The position numbers and the translations under genes are program-made. A stretch of DNA of 64,000 nt from Planctomycetota bacterium (GTDB taxonomy: Bacteria > Planctomycetota > UBA1135 > GCA-002686595): assembly GCA_012960475.1 (NCBI GenBank), contig DUBE01000037.1, positions 1-64,000 on the forward strand, written 5' to 3'. Shown here piece after piece: positions 1 through 8,908 of the stretch. Every line of letters begins with the position of its first letter. The stretch's first letter is position 1. The notes beneath the pieces were generated by a model. The model saw nothing but the letters and a program-made list of their open reading frames with translations. It ran no database searches and was not told the DNA's origin.

Positions 1-2029
1 GGCCTGGGCGCCGACCCTGCTCTTGGCCGAAGCGCAGCGCATGGAAGCCCTGGGAAAGGGGGGCGCGGGCCATCCCGAGCGCTGGACAAAGCATCTTCTG
101 AATGGCATCGGTCAAACTCTCGGGCTGCTGGATGAGGACAACAGGGTGGAGCTTGAAGCTCTGCCTCCGGCGCTCGCGAGCAAGCTTCGCCGTCAAATCT
201 CTGGGGATCAAGCCCTTAGGTTGCGCGACGCCCTGTGGGCTGAGTTGATGCCCACCGAGCACCGCGTCGTGGTCCATGGGGTGAATCCGGTTCGCGCTGC
301 CACCATCAGAGAGTGGATGGCGGAGGAGCGTGTCTACTCTTGGCAACTCAGCCTGACGCCCCTCTTGGAGCGTCGGCACACCACCAGCGCGGAGGGAGAC
401 GCCTCGGTTCCCATGGGCGAGCCCCCGCCGGATAATGTCTTGCCGGATTCCTTTGCTATTCTCGGTCACTGGGGAACCCTCGGCCCCACAGACGCGCGTT
501 CATGGGCCAAGCGCAACCGAGACCAACAACCTTGGCTCCTCGCTTGGGACGCTCCCGCTGATCCGTTTGGAGCGCGGCGCTACGACCTGGAGAACAACGC
601 CCGGCCCTGGTCCGGACTGGAGTATCTGGCGGGCAAGTTGTTGGCTCAGCCTCTTTGGCAGGATCGCATTCAGCAGGTTGGCCGCACCTATGAGCGCGGT
701 CGCCGCAGCGTGGCCCGGGATCGAAAAGGTGCCTGGCCCGACGAGGGTGGCCTGCCTGATTTCTACTTGGACGCCAATCCGGCGGTGGCTCCTCCTTCCG
801 TGGTCAGCACTCTGCGGGCGGACTTGCAGCAGGCCTTGCACCTAGAATTGAGCGAGACTCTTCAGCGCACCGGAGCAGCCCGGGTCGATGGCATTGTCTT
901 GGATGTGGAGAGTGGCGATGTGCTGGCGGTGGGCTCTGAATCCTCCTACGCGCTCAGCGGTTTCCCTCCCACCCAGTTTCGTTTTACACCCGGATCAATC
1001 ATGAAGGCCTTGGTGATGGCGATCGCCCTGAATGCGGGCGTGGTGCGTCCCGATGAGATGTTCCGCACCTTTGCCCCTGATGGTATCGAGTTGCACGATG
1101 GTCGTGCCCGACGGAGGATTCGCGAGGCCGAGGGGGCTCCCCAGGATTATTCCATCAGTGCAGCTCAGGCGCTCTCTCAATCGGTCAACGCGGTGATGGT
1201 GCAAATCGGACGTCGCATCGAGCCGCGGGTTTTCCGCGGCGGCCTTGTGGGCCTCGGCCTGGGCCGCGTCCCGGGCGCGGGGCTGGGACCTGAGTCGGCG
1301 GGTTACTTGCCGCCCTTGAAAAAGGGCAGTTGGAATCCGACCTACACCCACGCATCAGTTTCTTTTGGTCACGAGATCTCGGTCACCCTCTGGCAGATGG
1401 CGGGTGCCCTGGCTACGATCGCCCGGGGTGGTGGCTACCGGCCTCTGCGCATGGTGCGTGAGGTGCGCCAAGGACGCGAACGTTGGCCTATTGAGCCCGA
1501 AGCCGAAGTGCGTGTGCTTTCATTCGAGGCCTGCAAGCAGACTCTGGACATGATGCGGATGGGTGCCATGAGCGGTACCGGCGCGCGCGTGGTGGGCGGC
1601 GGTGCCCTGGAGGAGCTCGCCTGGTTCGGGAGCAAGACCGGCACCACCGAAAAGGAAGAGGGCGTGCCCTGCTCTCACCTGGAAGCGGAACATCAACTGC
1701 ATCATCGCCAAGAAGGCAGCTCCTGTTCGAGTTCCTGCTTCCGCACCCTGCGGGGCAAACGCTCCCACAGTGACTCCTGCTACACCTCATCCATGTGCCT
1801 CTTGGGTCGCTTGACTCAGGACGGTCCAATGGTGTTGGTGCTGGTGGTGGTGGACGAGCGCGGCAAGGGGTCCCGCTACGGGGCCGATGCGGCGGGGCCA
1901 GCGGCGATGCGCCTCTTGCGTCGGGCTTTCTTTCTGGACCGCGAACGAGGTCAGACCCGGCCCGCGCCCGAGCGCTTGACCGCCGAGGCGTTTGCCTTGT
2001 ACGAACAGCCCTGGAGGCAGATTCGATGA
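1..2029 (+). CDS. ftsI: Class B penicillin-binding protein (FtsI-like transpeptidase), 5'-truncated by window edge
   Basis: DD-transpeptidase that cross-links peptidoglycan during septation or elongation, acting in the periplasm. The frame is open to the left edge, so the start and the N-terminal membrane anchor are missing. Numbering from a TTG at 23, the three catalytic boxes are in order: SxxK as S325-I-M-K328 (after FTPG), SxN as S387-V-N389, and KTG at K538-T-G540. The stretch after KTG, about residues 546-595, is unusually rich in Cys (550, 568, 572, 586, 592) and His before the last strand (VLVLVVVDE). The stop overlaps the murE start by 4 nt. Position at the head of a mur cluster supports FtsI rather than another class B PBP. 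Without the N-terminus the exact subtype is inferred. Confidence 0.85.
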   Translation, partial: AWAPTLLLAEAQRMEALGKGGAGHPERWTKHLLNGIGQTLGLLDEDNRVELEALPPALASKLRRQISGDQALRLRDALWAELMPTEHRVVVHGVNPVRAATIREWMAEERVYSWQLSLTPLLERRHTTSAEGDASVPMGEPPPDNVLPDSFAILGHWGTLGPTDARSWAKRNRDQQPWLLAWDAPADPFGARRYDLENNARPWSGLEYLAGKLLAQPLWQDRIQQVGRTYERGRRSVARDRKGAWPDEGGLPDFYLDANPAVAPPSVVSTLRADLQQALHLELSETLQRTGAARVDGIVLDVESGDVLAVGSESSYALSGFPPTQFRFTPGSIMKALVMAIALNAGVVRPDEMFRTFAPDGIELHDGRARRRIREAEGAPQDYSISAAQALSQSVNAVMVQIGRRIEPRVFRGGLVGLGLGRVPGAGLGPESAGYLPPLKKGSWNPTYTHASVSFGHEISVTLWQMAGALATIARGGGYRPLRMVREVRQGRERWPIEPEAEVRVLSFEACKQTLDMMRMGAMSGTGARVVGGGALEELAWFGSKTGTTEKEEGVPCSHLEAEHQLHHRQEGSSCSSSCFRTLRGKRSHSDSCYTSSMCLLGRLTQDGPMVLVLVVVDERGKGSRYGADAAGPAAMRLLRRAFFLDRERGQTRPAPERLTAEAFALYEQPWRQIR

Positions 2030-3552
2030 AGCTCTCCCAACTGGTCGAGGCCATCGGCGGTGTGTTGCGCTCAGGTGGTGCGGATCCCGAGGTTACCGCG
2101 GCCCAGCTGGACTCGCGTCAGGTGTGTTCAGGCCATATCTTCGCAGCCCTTTCGGATAGCCAGGTCGAGCGCCAGCGTTTTGTCCAAGATGCCCGGCGCA
2201 ACGGGGCTGTGGCGGTCCTGACCGACTGCTCTCTCGACGCCAAACACGCTCCCGTCCAGTGGATTCATCCCCAGCCCACCGTGGCCCTTGGAAAGGCCTG
2301 TCACCTGCTGGCCGACAACCCTGCACGGGGCATGACCGTGATCGGCATCACCGGTACCAACGGCAAGACCACCACCGCCCACATAGTGGCCCACATCCTG
2401 CGCCAGAATGGAATGCGTCCGGGAGTCCTGGGCACCGCTGGCCATCGCCTGGCCAACGACACCTGGCTGCCCGCCAGTCACACCACTCCCACTGCCCCCG
2501 TTCTGGTCGACCTCGCGGCCAGGCACAGGGACTTGGGCGGTGATTGCTTGATCCTGGAACTCAGCTCACACGCCCTGGTACAGGAGCGTCACGCGGGCCT
2601 GACTTTTGACGCTGCGGTATTTACCAACTTGACCCGCGAACATCTGGACTACCACGGCGACATGGGGGCTTATCAGGCGGCCAAGGGTCGTCTGTTCGCC
2701 GCCCTCAAGCCGGGTGCACGAGCTATTGGAAATCTGGACGATCATGCTTGGCCGGGTTTTGCTGCTTTGGCCCGTGAGCGCGGTGCCGTAGTTTTGACAA
2801 CCAGCACGCGACAGCGTGCCGATCTTTGCGCGTACGCGTTGCAAGCGACCTCTCAGGGAATTACTTTCTTCTTTCAAGGGATGGGGATCTCTGAACAGAA
2901 AACTTGTTTTCCTCTGTTTGGTCGCTTCAATGTGGAGAACGCACTGGCGGCACTTGGTTGCGCGCTTGTCGCGGGAGTGAAACTGGACCACGCGTTGGCC
3001 AGTCTTGCTTCCTGCACGCCAGCCCCGGGACGAATGGAAGTCCTTGGGGTTGGCGGCGACCCTTTTCATGGGGGTGCCTCCTCACATGCCCGCGTGGTGG
3101 TGGACTACGCGCACACCCCTGATGCTCTGAGCCAGGCCCTTGAGGCTCTGCGCGCTTCCCAGCCGGCAGGCGGACGCCTGATCTGTGTCTTTGGTTGTGG
3201 TGGTGAGCGCGACCAGGGCAAGCGTCCTCTGATGGGGAGGGTGGCGAGTCAGCAGGCGGATCATCTGATCGTTACCAATGACAATCCGCGCTCGGAGGAT
3301 CCTGACGCGATCGCCAAGGGCATCTGTGCAGGTATAGACCACAGCGCCTGCAGCGTAGAGATTGACTTGGATCGGGAGCGCGCGATCCGCGCGGCCCTGG
3401 CACCGGAAATCCTCTCCGATGCGCGCAACACCGTGCTGGTGGCGGGCAAGGGACACGAAACCAAACAAGTGGATGCGGAGGGCGTGCACGACTTCGACGA
3501 CCGGGCCTTGATTCGAGAGCTCTTGCAGGAGGCTATGTCTTGCCGCACCTGA
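2026..3552 (+). CDS. murE: UDP-MurNAc-tripeptide ligase MurE, meso-DAP type
   Basis: Cytoplasmic Mur ligase that adds the third residue to UDP-MurNAc-L-Ala-D-Glu using ATP. The ATG at 2026 overlaps the ftsI stop (ATGA) and gives 508 aa, a normal family length; the frame is open further upstream, but that part is a shadow of ftsI. The P-loop GITGTNGKTTT is at residues 107-117. The substrate-specifying motif is D419-N-P-R422; in this family DNPR marks meso-diaminopimelate enzymes, whereas Lys-adding enzymes differ here. A DYAHTPD segment near residue 360 is the usual start of the C-terminal domain. Coupled to ftsI and murF by overlaps. Confidence 0.95.
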   Translation: MKLSQLVEAIGGVLRSGGADPEVTAAQLDSRQVCSGHIFAALSDSQVERQRFVQDARRNGAVAVLTDCSLDAKHAPVQWIHPQPTVALGKACHLLADNPARGMTVIGITGTNGKTTTAHIVAHILRQNGMRPGVLGTAGHRLANDTWLPASHTTPTAPVLVDLAARHRDLGGDCLILELSSHALVQERHAGLTFDAAVFTNLTREHLDYHGDMGAYQAAKGRLFAALKPGARAIGNLDDHAWPGFAALARERGAVVLTTSTRQRADLCAYALQATSQGITFFFQGMGISEQKTCFPLFGRFNVENALAALGCALVAGVKLDHALASLASCTPAPGRMEVLGVGGDPFHGGASSHARVVVDYAHTPDALSQALEALRASQPAGGRLICVFGCGGERDQGKRPLMGRVASQQADHLIVTNDNPRSEDPDAIAKGICAGIDHSACSVEIDLDRERAIRAALAPEILSDARNTVLVAGKGHETKQVDAEGVHDFDDRALIRELLQEAMSCRT

Positions 3553-4958
3553 CCCTGGATCTGGTACTCCAAGCCAGCGGTGCGCGTCTTGTGCGTGGGC
3601 CCAAGCGCATGGACCTAGGGGGAATTTCCACCGACACCCGTTCGATCCGCGCCGGAGACCTGTTCCTGGCTCTGCGCGGACCGAGTTTTGATGGTCAGGC
3701 CTTTGTTGCTCAAGCTGTGCAGGCGGGGGCTTCGGCTGTCTTGCTGCGCGAAGGGGGTGAAGTGCCGGAGTTGCCCGAGTCCGTGTCTGTTCTGATCTGC
3801 GCCAATCCCCGCCGGGCCCTGGGAGAAATCGGAGCCGCCTACCGCCTGCGCCAGGATGTACATGTGCTGGGCATCACCGGATCCTGCGGCAAGACCAGTA
3901 CCAAGCAGATTCTCCTGCAATTGCTCGAGAGTTCCTCCCTCACCCCGAGCGCTTCCCCCGCTTCCTTCAACAACGACATCGGTGTGCCCCACACTCTGCT
4001 CAGCTGTGCTCCCGAAACCGACGTGCTCATTCTTGAGATGGGCACCAATGGCAAGGGCGAGATTGCGAACCTCTGTCGTCTGGCCCAACCCACCAGTGCC
4101 ATCGTGACCAATGTGGGGCCCAGTCATCTAGCAGGGCTGGATGACGAGGACGGAGTGGCTCTGGAAAAGAGCGCCCTGCCCGCATCGCTGGGCCCGGACG
4201 GTTTCTGTGTGCTCAATGCCCAGTGTCCCCGCACAAGCCGAATGCGCCGCCTTACCCGCGCCCGCGTATTGACCTTTGGTCTTGGAGATGAGGGCGATCT
4301 GATTGCCCGAGACCTTGTGTTCCACGAAGGCTGCTCGGTATTCACCTTGGCTGGGGACTTGATTCCCAAGCCGCGCCAGGTGCGCGTGCCTCTCTTGGGT
4401 CATCATCAGGTGCAGAATGTCCTGGCAGCCCTCTGCGCCGGTCTTGGCCTGGGCCTGGAGCTGGATGAGCTGCTTGTGGGCCTGCCCGCAGTGGCCGCAA
4501 GTCCCGGTCGGGGTGTGCAGATCGAGGTCGGGGGCATGCGCCTGATCGACGAAACCTACAACTCTAATCCAAGTTCCATGCGTGCTGCTCTGCGCGTCCT
4601 GGCGGGGATGGAAGGCGGTGCTCCTCGGGTGCTGGTGATGGGGGATATGAACGAGTTGGGCGAGGCTTCCCGGGAGTTGCACCGGGACCTGGGACGGGAT
4701 CTGGCCCAGGCTGGCCTGCAGCGACTGATTCTCGTTGGATCAAAGGTGCAAGACACCCATGAGGGCGCCCTGGCTGCAGGCATGGATCCCGCCATTGTGT
4801 GCTACTTCGCCGATCTGGAGCAGGCGCGCATGGCTCTGCCCGCACAACTCCACCCGGGTGACACGGTGCTGTTCAAGGGCAGCCGTGGTGCTCACCTGGA
4901 TCAACTCGTCTCGGACTTACACGCCGCCAGGGGGGCAGCGCAGCTCGCGCAGGCCTGA
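3540..4958 (+). CDS. murF: UDP-MurNAc-tripeptide--D-Ala-D-Ala ligase MurF
   Basis: Adds D-Ala-D-Ala to complete the UDP-MurNAc-pentapeptide in the cytoplasm. 472 aa from a TTG at 3540, which overlaps the end of murE by 13 nt; no closer ATG gives the usual N-terminal Rossmann-like domain (ISTDTRSIRAGDLFLALRG). P-loop GITGSCGKTSTK at residues 111-122; ETYNSNPSSM and VLVMGDMNELGE are typical of the C-terminal MurF domain. The stop shares one base with the mraY start (TGATG). The start codon is the least certain part. Confidence 0.94.
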   Translation: MPHLTLDLVLQASGARLVRGPKRMDLGGISTDTRSIRAGDLFLALRGPSFDGQAFVAQAVQAGASAVLLREGGEVPELPESVSVLICANPRRALGEIGAAYRLRQDVHVLGITGSCGKTSTKQILLQLLESSSLTPSASPASFNNDIGVPHTLLSCAPETDVLILEMGTNGKGEIANLCRLAQPTSAIVTNVGPSHLAGLDDEDGVALEKSALPASLGPDGFCVLNAQCPRTSRMRRLTRARVLTFGLGDEGDLIARDLVFHEGCSVFTLAGDLIPKPRQVRVPLLGHHQVQNVLAALCAGLGLGLELDELLVGLPAVAASPGRGVQIEVGGMRLIDETYNSNPSSMRAALRVLAGMEGGAPRVLVMGDMNELGEASRELHRDLGRDLAQAGLQRLILVGSKVQDTHEGALAAGMDPAIVCYFADLEQARMALPAQLHPGDTVLFKGSRGAHLDQLVSDLHAARGAAQLAQA

Positions 4959-6106
4959 TGCTTTACATCCTGATGCACGAGTACGCGGGGCTGGGCCTCT
5001 TCCGTTACATCAGCTTTCGCGGTGCAATGGCCGTGCTGACCGGTTTTGGCCTGGCACTTCTGATGGGAGGCCCGGCGATCGCCTGGCTCGAAAGTCACCG
5101 CATTCGCGAAGACGTGAGCAAGAGCGACTCCGATGCTCTGGCTGCCCACTCGCGGGCCGCGGGCAAGATGGGGACCCCGACCATGGGTGGGTCCTTTCTG
5201 GTGGCGGCCTTGTTGTGCACCACCTTGCTGTGGTGTCGCCTGGATAATGTGCATGTGATTCTGGGGCTCGTCTTGGTGGCGGGCCTGGGAGCCGTGGGCT
5301 TTGTGGATGACTTTCTCAAGCTGACTGTGCGCGGCAGCGATGGCTTGAGCGAGAAGAGCAAGCTGCTGGGACAATTGGTGGTTGCAGGGTTGGTAGTGGC
5401 CGCCATGGCTTGGACCGCCCACGTGTCCGGTCGCTACAACCTGCTGGCCATGCATCCACCCTTCTTCAAGGGCTGGTCAATAGATCTGGGCCATGATGTG
5501 TTTGGCATGGGGATCTTCGTGATCGTTGGCTGGCTGGTGGTGGCGGGTACTGCGAACGCGGTCAATATCACTGATGGCCTGGATGGTCTGGCCGCCGGCT
5601 GCACCATGCTTGCGGGGGGTGCTCTGGCGGTTTTTTGCTATGTGATGGGGCGTTGGGACTGGACAGACTATCTCGGTCTGACCTATGTACCCGAGGCTGC
5701 CGAGATGAGCGTCATGGGCGGAGCTCTGGTGGGATCCTGCGCGGGGTTCTTGTGGTTCAATGCTTTTCCAGCACGAGTCTTCATGGGAGATTCCGGTTCA
5801 TTGCCCCTGGGCGGCTTGCTCGGTTGGATGGCTCTGGTCAGCAAGCAAGAACTGGTGTTGCCTCTGATTGCTCTGGTGCCCTTTGCGGAATTGGGTTCCA
5901 CCGCGCTGCAGCGGGTCTACTTCAGGCTCAGCGGAGGCAAGCGGATTTTCACGATCGCGCCCTTGCACCATGCCTTCAATCTTAAAGGGGGTCTCTTCCG
6001 GCCCTCTCCCACGGGCGCAATCCACGAGGTAACCGTGGTCGTCCGTCTTTGGCTGGTGGCCGCCCTCGCGGCTTTGACCAGTTTGGCCTTGCTCAAGGTG
6101 AGGTGA
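4958..6106 (+). CDS. mraY: Phospho-MurNAc-pentapeptide transferase MraY
   Basis: Integral membrane enzyme that moves phospho-MurNAc-pentapeptide from UDP to undecaprenyl phosphate, making lipid I. 382 aa with about ten hydrophobic segments. Family signatures seen: the VDDFLKL segment followed by SDGLSEKSKLLGQ, NAVNITDGLDGLAAG with the Asp pair needed for Mg2+ binding, VFMGDSGSLPLGG, and APLHHAFNLKG near the C-terminus in place of the usual His-rich stretch. Start shares one nucleotide with the murF stop, so translation is probably coupled. Confidence 0.95.
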   Translation: MLYILMHEYAGLGLFRYISFRGAMAVLTGFGLALLMGGPAIAWLESHRIREDVSKSDSDALAAHSRAAGKMGTPTMGGSFLVAALLCTTLLWCRLDNVHVILGLVLVAGLGAVGFVDDFLKLTVRGSDGLSEKSKLLGQLVVAGLVVAAMAWTAHVSGRYNLLAMHPPFFKGWSIDLGHDVFGMGIFVIVGWLVVAGTANAVNITDGLDGLAAGCTMLAGGALAVFCYVMGRWDWTDYLGLTYVPEAAEMSVMGGALVGSCAGFLWFNAFPARVFMGDSGSLPLGGLLGWMALVSKQELVLPLIALVPFAELGSTALQRVYFRLSGGKRIFTIAPLHHAFNLKGGLFRPSPTGAIHEVTVVVRLWLVAALAALTSLALLKVR

Positions 6107-6110
6107 ATCC

Positions 6111-7313
6111 ATGGCGCGCTTTCAGAGACGAGCTGGTCAATCAGCGGCAGCCCTGGGTGCTGCCTCCGAGGTCCAACTCGGTCTGTTCACACGCATAGGC
6201 GCCATCACTGCTCCCAAGCCCGCAGCCAATCCGGCGGAGCCCGCCAGGATCATCTTCTGCTTGACCCTGGCCATGATGGGCCTTGGGTTGATCATGCAGG
6301 TCAGCCACGCGGCCACCACCTTGCCCATGGCGGCCTTCCGGGAAGAGCTGGTCAATCTAGTTGTCATGCGCGGCATGGCGGTGTTGGCCCTGCTTGGCGC
6401 CTGGTGGATAGGCCTCGCTCGTCTACGTCCGATGATCCCTGCCCTGGCCGTGATAGCGGTGGTGCTGTTGTTGTTGGTTTTTGTGCCGGGTTTTTCTGTG
6501 GCTATCAATGGCAGTCGTCGCTGGATCCAGATCCCGGGCCTGTCCTTCACCATTCAGCCATCGGAAGTGGCAAGGGTGTTGGCGATCCTCTGGCTGGCCC
6601 GCCGCTGTGTGGACCTGGGGGATCGGGTCAGCGACGGCCTGCGAGGCTACTTGCCAACCTTGGTAGCGGGCTTGGTGGTGACGATCTTGATTCTCCTTGA
6701 GCCCGATGTGGGCAGCACCCTTCTGTTTGGCGTTGCTTGGATGGCCACCATGTGGGTCGGCGGGTTTCAAGGGCGGCATCTAGCTGTGTCAGCGGTCAGT
6801 TGTGCTTGCGCGATTCTCTTGGGTGCTGCCAGCGTCTTGGGCTACGTGCGGGACCGGCTCGCGGTGTTCTTTGGAGAAGCATCCAATGATCAGGTGGCCA
6901 GGGCGGCAGAGGCCATGGCCAGCGGGAATTTCTTCGGTCAGGGCCTGGGGCAGGGCGGTTTCCGCAACGCGAGCCTGCAGTACATGCAAACCGACTATGT
7001 TTGTTCCCTGGTCGGTGAAGAACTCGGGCTCTTCGGCGTGCTTGTGTTGGTGGGTCTCTGGGCAGGCTTCATCTGGAATGGGCTGCGGTTGGTGCGCACG
7101 GTCAAGGATCGCTTCGCTGCATTGGCTGCCTTTGGTCTGACTGTGGGCGTGACCACCCAAGCGATGATTCACTTGGCGGTGGTGACCCAGCTTTCGCCGC
7201 CAAAGGGCATGGCCCTGCCCCTGATCAGTGATGGGGGCTCGGCGCTGCTTGCGACTTGCCTGGCCATCGGCCTGGTCCTAGGCGCCGCTCGGGGGGAAGA
7301 CCACCCGGCCTGA
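6111..7313 (+). CDS. ftsW: FtsW/RodA/SpoVE-family peptidoglycan glycosyltransferase
   Basis: SEDS-family polymerase that extends glycan strands from lipid II and normally pairs with a class B PBP, here the upstream ftsI-like gene. 400 aa, multi-spanning, with a roughly 45-residue cytoplasmic N-terminus. Signatures: AINGSRRWIQIPGLSFTIQPSE, VGEELGLFGVLVLVGLW, and GMALPLISDGGSALLATC. Lies 4 nt after mraY. Called ftsW because of position; RodA cannot be excluded on sequence alone, and since no ftsZ is seen the division role is inferred. Confidence 0.88.
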   Translation: MARFQRRAGQSAAALGAASEVQLGLFTRIGAITAPKPAANPAEPARIIFCLTLAMMGLGLIMQVSHAATTLPMAAFREELVNLVVMRGMAVLALLGAWWIGLARLRPMIPALAVIAVVLLLLVFVPGFSVAINGSRRWIQIPGLSFTIQPSEVARVLAILWLARRCVDLGDRVSDGLRGYLPTLVAGLVVTILILLEPDVGSTLLFGVAWMATMWVGGFQGRHLAVSAVSCACAILLGAASVLGYVRDRLAVFFGEASNDQVARAAEAMASGNFFGQGLGQGGFRNASLQYMQTDYVCSLVGEELGLFGVLVLVGLWAGFIWNGLRLVRTVKDRFAALAAFGLTVGVTTQAMIHLAVVTQLSPPKGMALPLISDGGSALLATCLAIGLVLGAARGEDHPA

Positions 7314-7400
7314 CTCTTCACGCGGACCATCCGGTCTGTGCTGCCAAGTAATCACACTCTTGATCTGACTCACAAATATTCACTCACCGTCTCTAGTCCC

Positions 7401-8579
7401 ATGCAGAAAATCGAACGCTATGGAGTCCTGGCTCTAATTCTTCTCGTGATTACCCTGATTGCCGTCGGGACCTGGGGAGAGCGGCCGGAGAGCATTGAAA
7501 ATCAGGTGGCACAAGGCCCTGAGGTAGCAGTCAATCGTCGCGTGCGCCCTGGGGTTCAGCCCAGAGCTGTTGCGGAGGCACAGGTACCTCCACAGACCCA
7601 GGGTTCTTCTTTGCCTGCGGATCCCGCTCTAGGCATGCGCAGTACCCGAGATACCACGGCTGGGGCTGGGGAGCTTCGCGCCCAAGACTTCCGCTCCGCT
7701 CGGCTCAGGCGGGCAGCAAAGATCCTGCAACAGGCCCCGGCCAGGCGTCCGGCCACGCACAGCCTGCAGGACAAGGCCCCCGAGCAGGGGCTTGTGGGAG
7801 ATCAGCGCTCCAAGCCCGGGGCGATCCAGAGCCTTCCTGGGCGGGTGCATGTGGTGCGATCCGGCGAAGTGTTCAGCACAATAGTTGAAAGGGAGTGTGG
7901 CGGCAGGCGCTTTACCGGCCAGGTGATGGCTTGCAATCCCGGCCTCGATCCCGACCGTATTTTTGAGGGCCAACGAATCATGCTGCCCGCTCGGGACAGC
8001 GCTCTGGTGAGCCGGGGCTCGGCGGTCACTGACACTGCCGCGGTTCGCAAGCAGCCCACAGTGGTCGAGGCTTCCGACAAGCCTGAGACTTCTGGCCGCG
8101 TGCGCAGCCTGAACGTCTATCGCGTGCAGTCCGGTGATGTGCTCAGCCGCATTATCAGTGCCAACTGTCCCGCAGGAGTTCGGCTCTCCGATGTGGTGGC
8201 ATTGAACAAGGGCATGGATCCGAATCGCATCCTTGTGGGTCAGGAATTGCGTCTGCCCCGCACTGCGCCGCGATCAGCGTCAAAGTCCAGCCAGCGCAGC
8301 AGGCCCAAGACTACCCCTTCGGCGCGCACGCCCAGTGGCCCGACCCATCGGGTTCGCCCGGGGGACACTCTCGGCCGCATCGCGACCCAACAGGGCTGTA
8401 CGGTGGCCAGTATTGTGGCCGCCAATCAGGGGCTCGATCCCGATCGCATCCGCGTCGGACAGGTTCTGCAACTGCCCGGCAGCAGTAGCAACACCAGGGC
8501 CCAGGATCCTCCTGGCGGGGCGTTCACCCCGGCGCAGGCCTCAGGCCTCGGTGGTCGCAGATGGCCCGGAGTAGAATGA
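7401..8579 (+). CDS. Membrane-anchored protein with three LysM domains
   Basis: Probable peptidoglycan-binding periplasmic protein. ATG 7401 is preferred over a GTG at 7338 because it puts a single membrane segment (about residues 9-25) at the N-terminus; 392 aa. A Pro/Arg/Ala-rich linker is followed by three LysM repeats at about residues 150-195 (HVVRSGEVFSTIV), 239-288 (YRVQSGDVLSRII) and 315-358 (HRVRPGDTLGRIA). Each ends in a near-identical NxGLDPDRIxxGQxLxLP-like stretch. No catalytic domain is visible. It sits between ftsW and murG and overlaps the next gene by ATGA, so it probably serves this murein machinery, perhaps as a scaffold; that role is inference. Confidence 0.85.
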   Translation: MQKIERYGVLALILLVITLIAVGTWGERPESIENQVAQGPEVAVNRRVRPGVQPRAVAEAQVPPQTQGSSLPADPALGMRSTRDTTAGAGELRAQDFRSARLRRAAKILQQAPARRPATHSLQDKAPEQGLVGDQRSKPGAIQSLPGRVHVVRSGEVFSTIVERECGGRRFTGQVMACNPGLDPDRIFEGQRIMLPARDSALVSRGSAVTDTAAVRKQPTVVEASDKPETSGRVRSLNVYRVQSGDVLSRIISANCPAGVRLSDVVALNKGMDPNRILVGQELRLPRTAPRSASKSSQRSRPKTTPSARTPSGPTHRVRPGDTLGRIATQQGCTVASIVAANQGLDPDRIRVGQVLQLPGSSSNTRAQDPPGGAFTPAQASGLGGRRWPGVE

Positions 8580-8908
8580 GTGCTCCCTTGCGCTATGGAA
8601 TCCTGCTGGGTTGCTTGCTGTTGCTAGGGCTCTTTATGCCCGCGACCTGGAAATTGCTCAGGCCCCGATCCAAGGCTGTGCACGCTGGGAGCGAAACCGC
8701 CCTGCACCTGGGTGTGCAGCCAGGCGTTCCTTCACCCATGGGGCTCCGGGTATCCCCCTTGGCCCCTGCCAGAGGCCAGATGCAAGGGGAGGCATCCGAT
8801 CCCAGCGCAACCCTTGCCCTGCATTCCATTCCAATGGCCGAATCAGCGACTACTCCCCTGGACCCCGCCGAAGCCGTCATCTCCCCCGCCCTCCTTTCTG
8901 GCCGGTGA
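8576..8908 (+). CDS. Small single-pass membrane protein of the mur cluster, unknown function
   Basis: 110 aa from ATG 8576, overlapping the LysM gene stop (ATGA) and in turn overlapped by the murG GTG (GTGA). One hydrophobic segment at about residues 9-24 (LLGCLLLLGLFMPA) is followed by a Lys/Arg cluster and a low-complexity Pro/Ala/Ser tail with no recognised motif. The overlap on both sides argues that it is translated. Its small bitopic form recalls divisome accessory proteins, but I do not recognise a family. Confidence 0.6.
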   Translation: MSAPLRYGILLGCLLLLGLFMPATWKLLRPRSKAVHAGSETALHLGVQPGVPSPMGLRVSPLAPARGQMQGEASDPSATLALHSIPMAESATTPLDPAEAVISPALLSGR

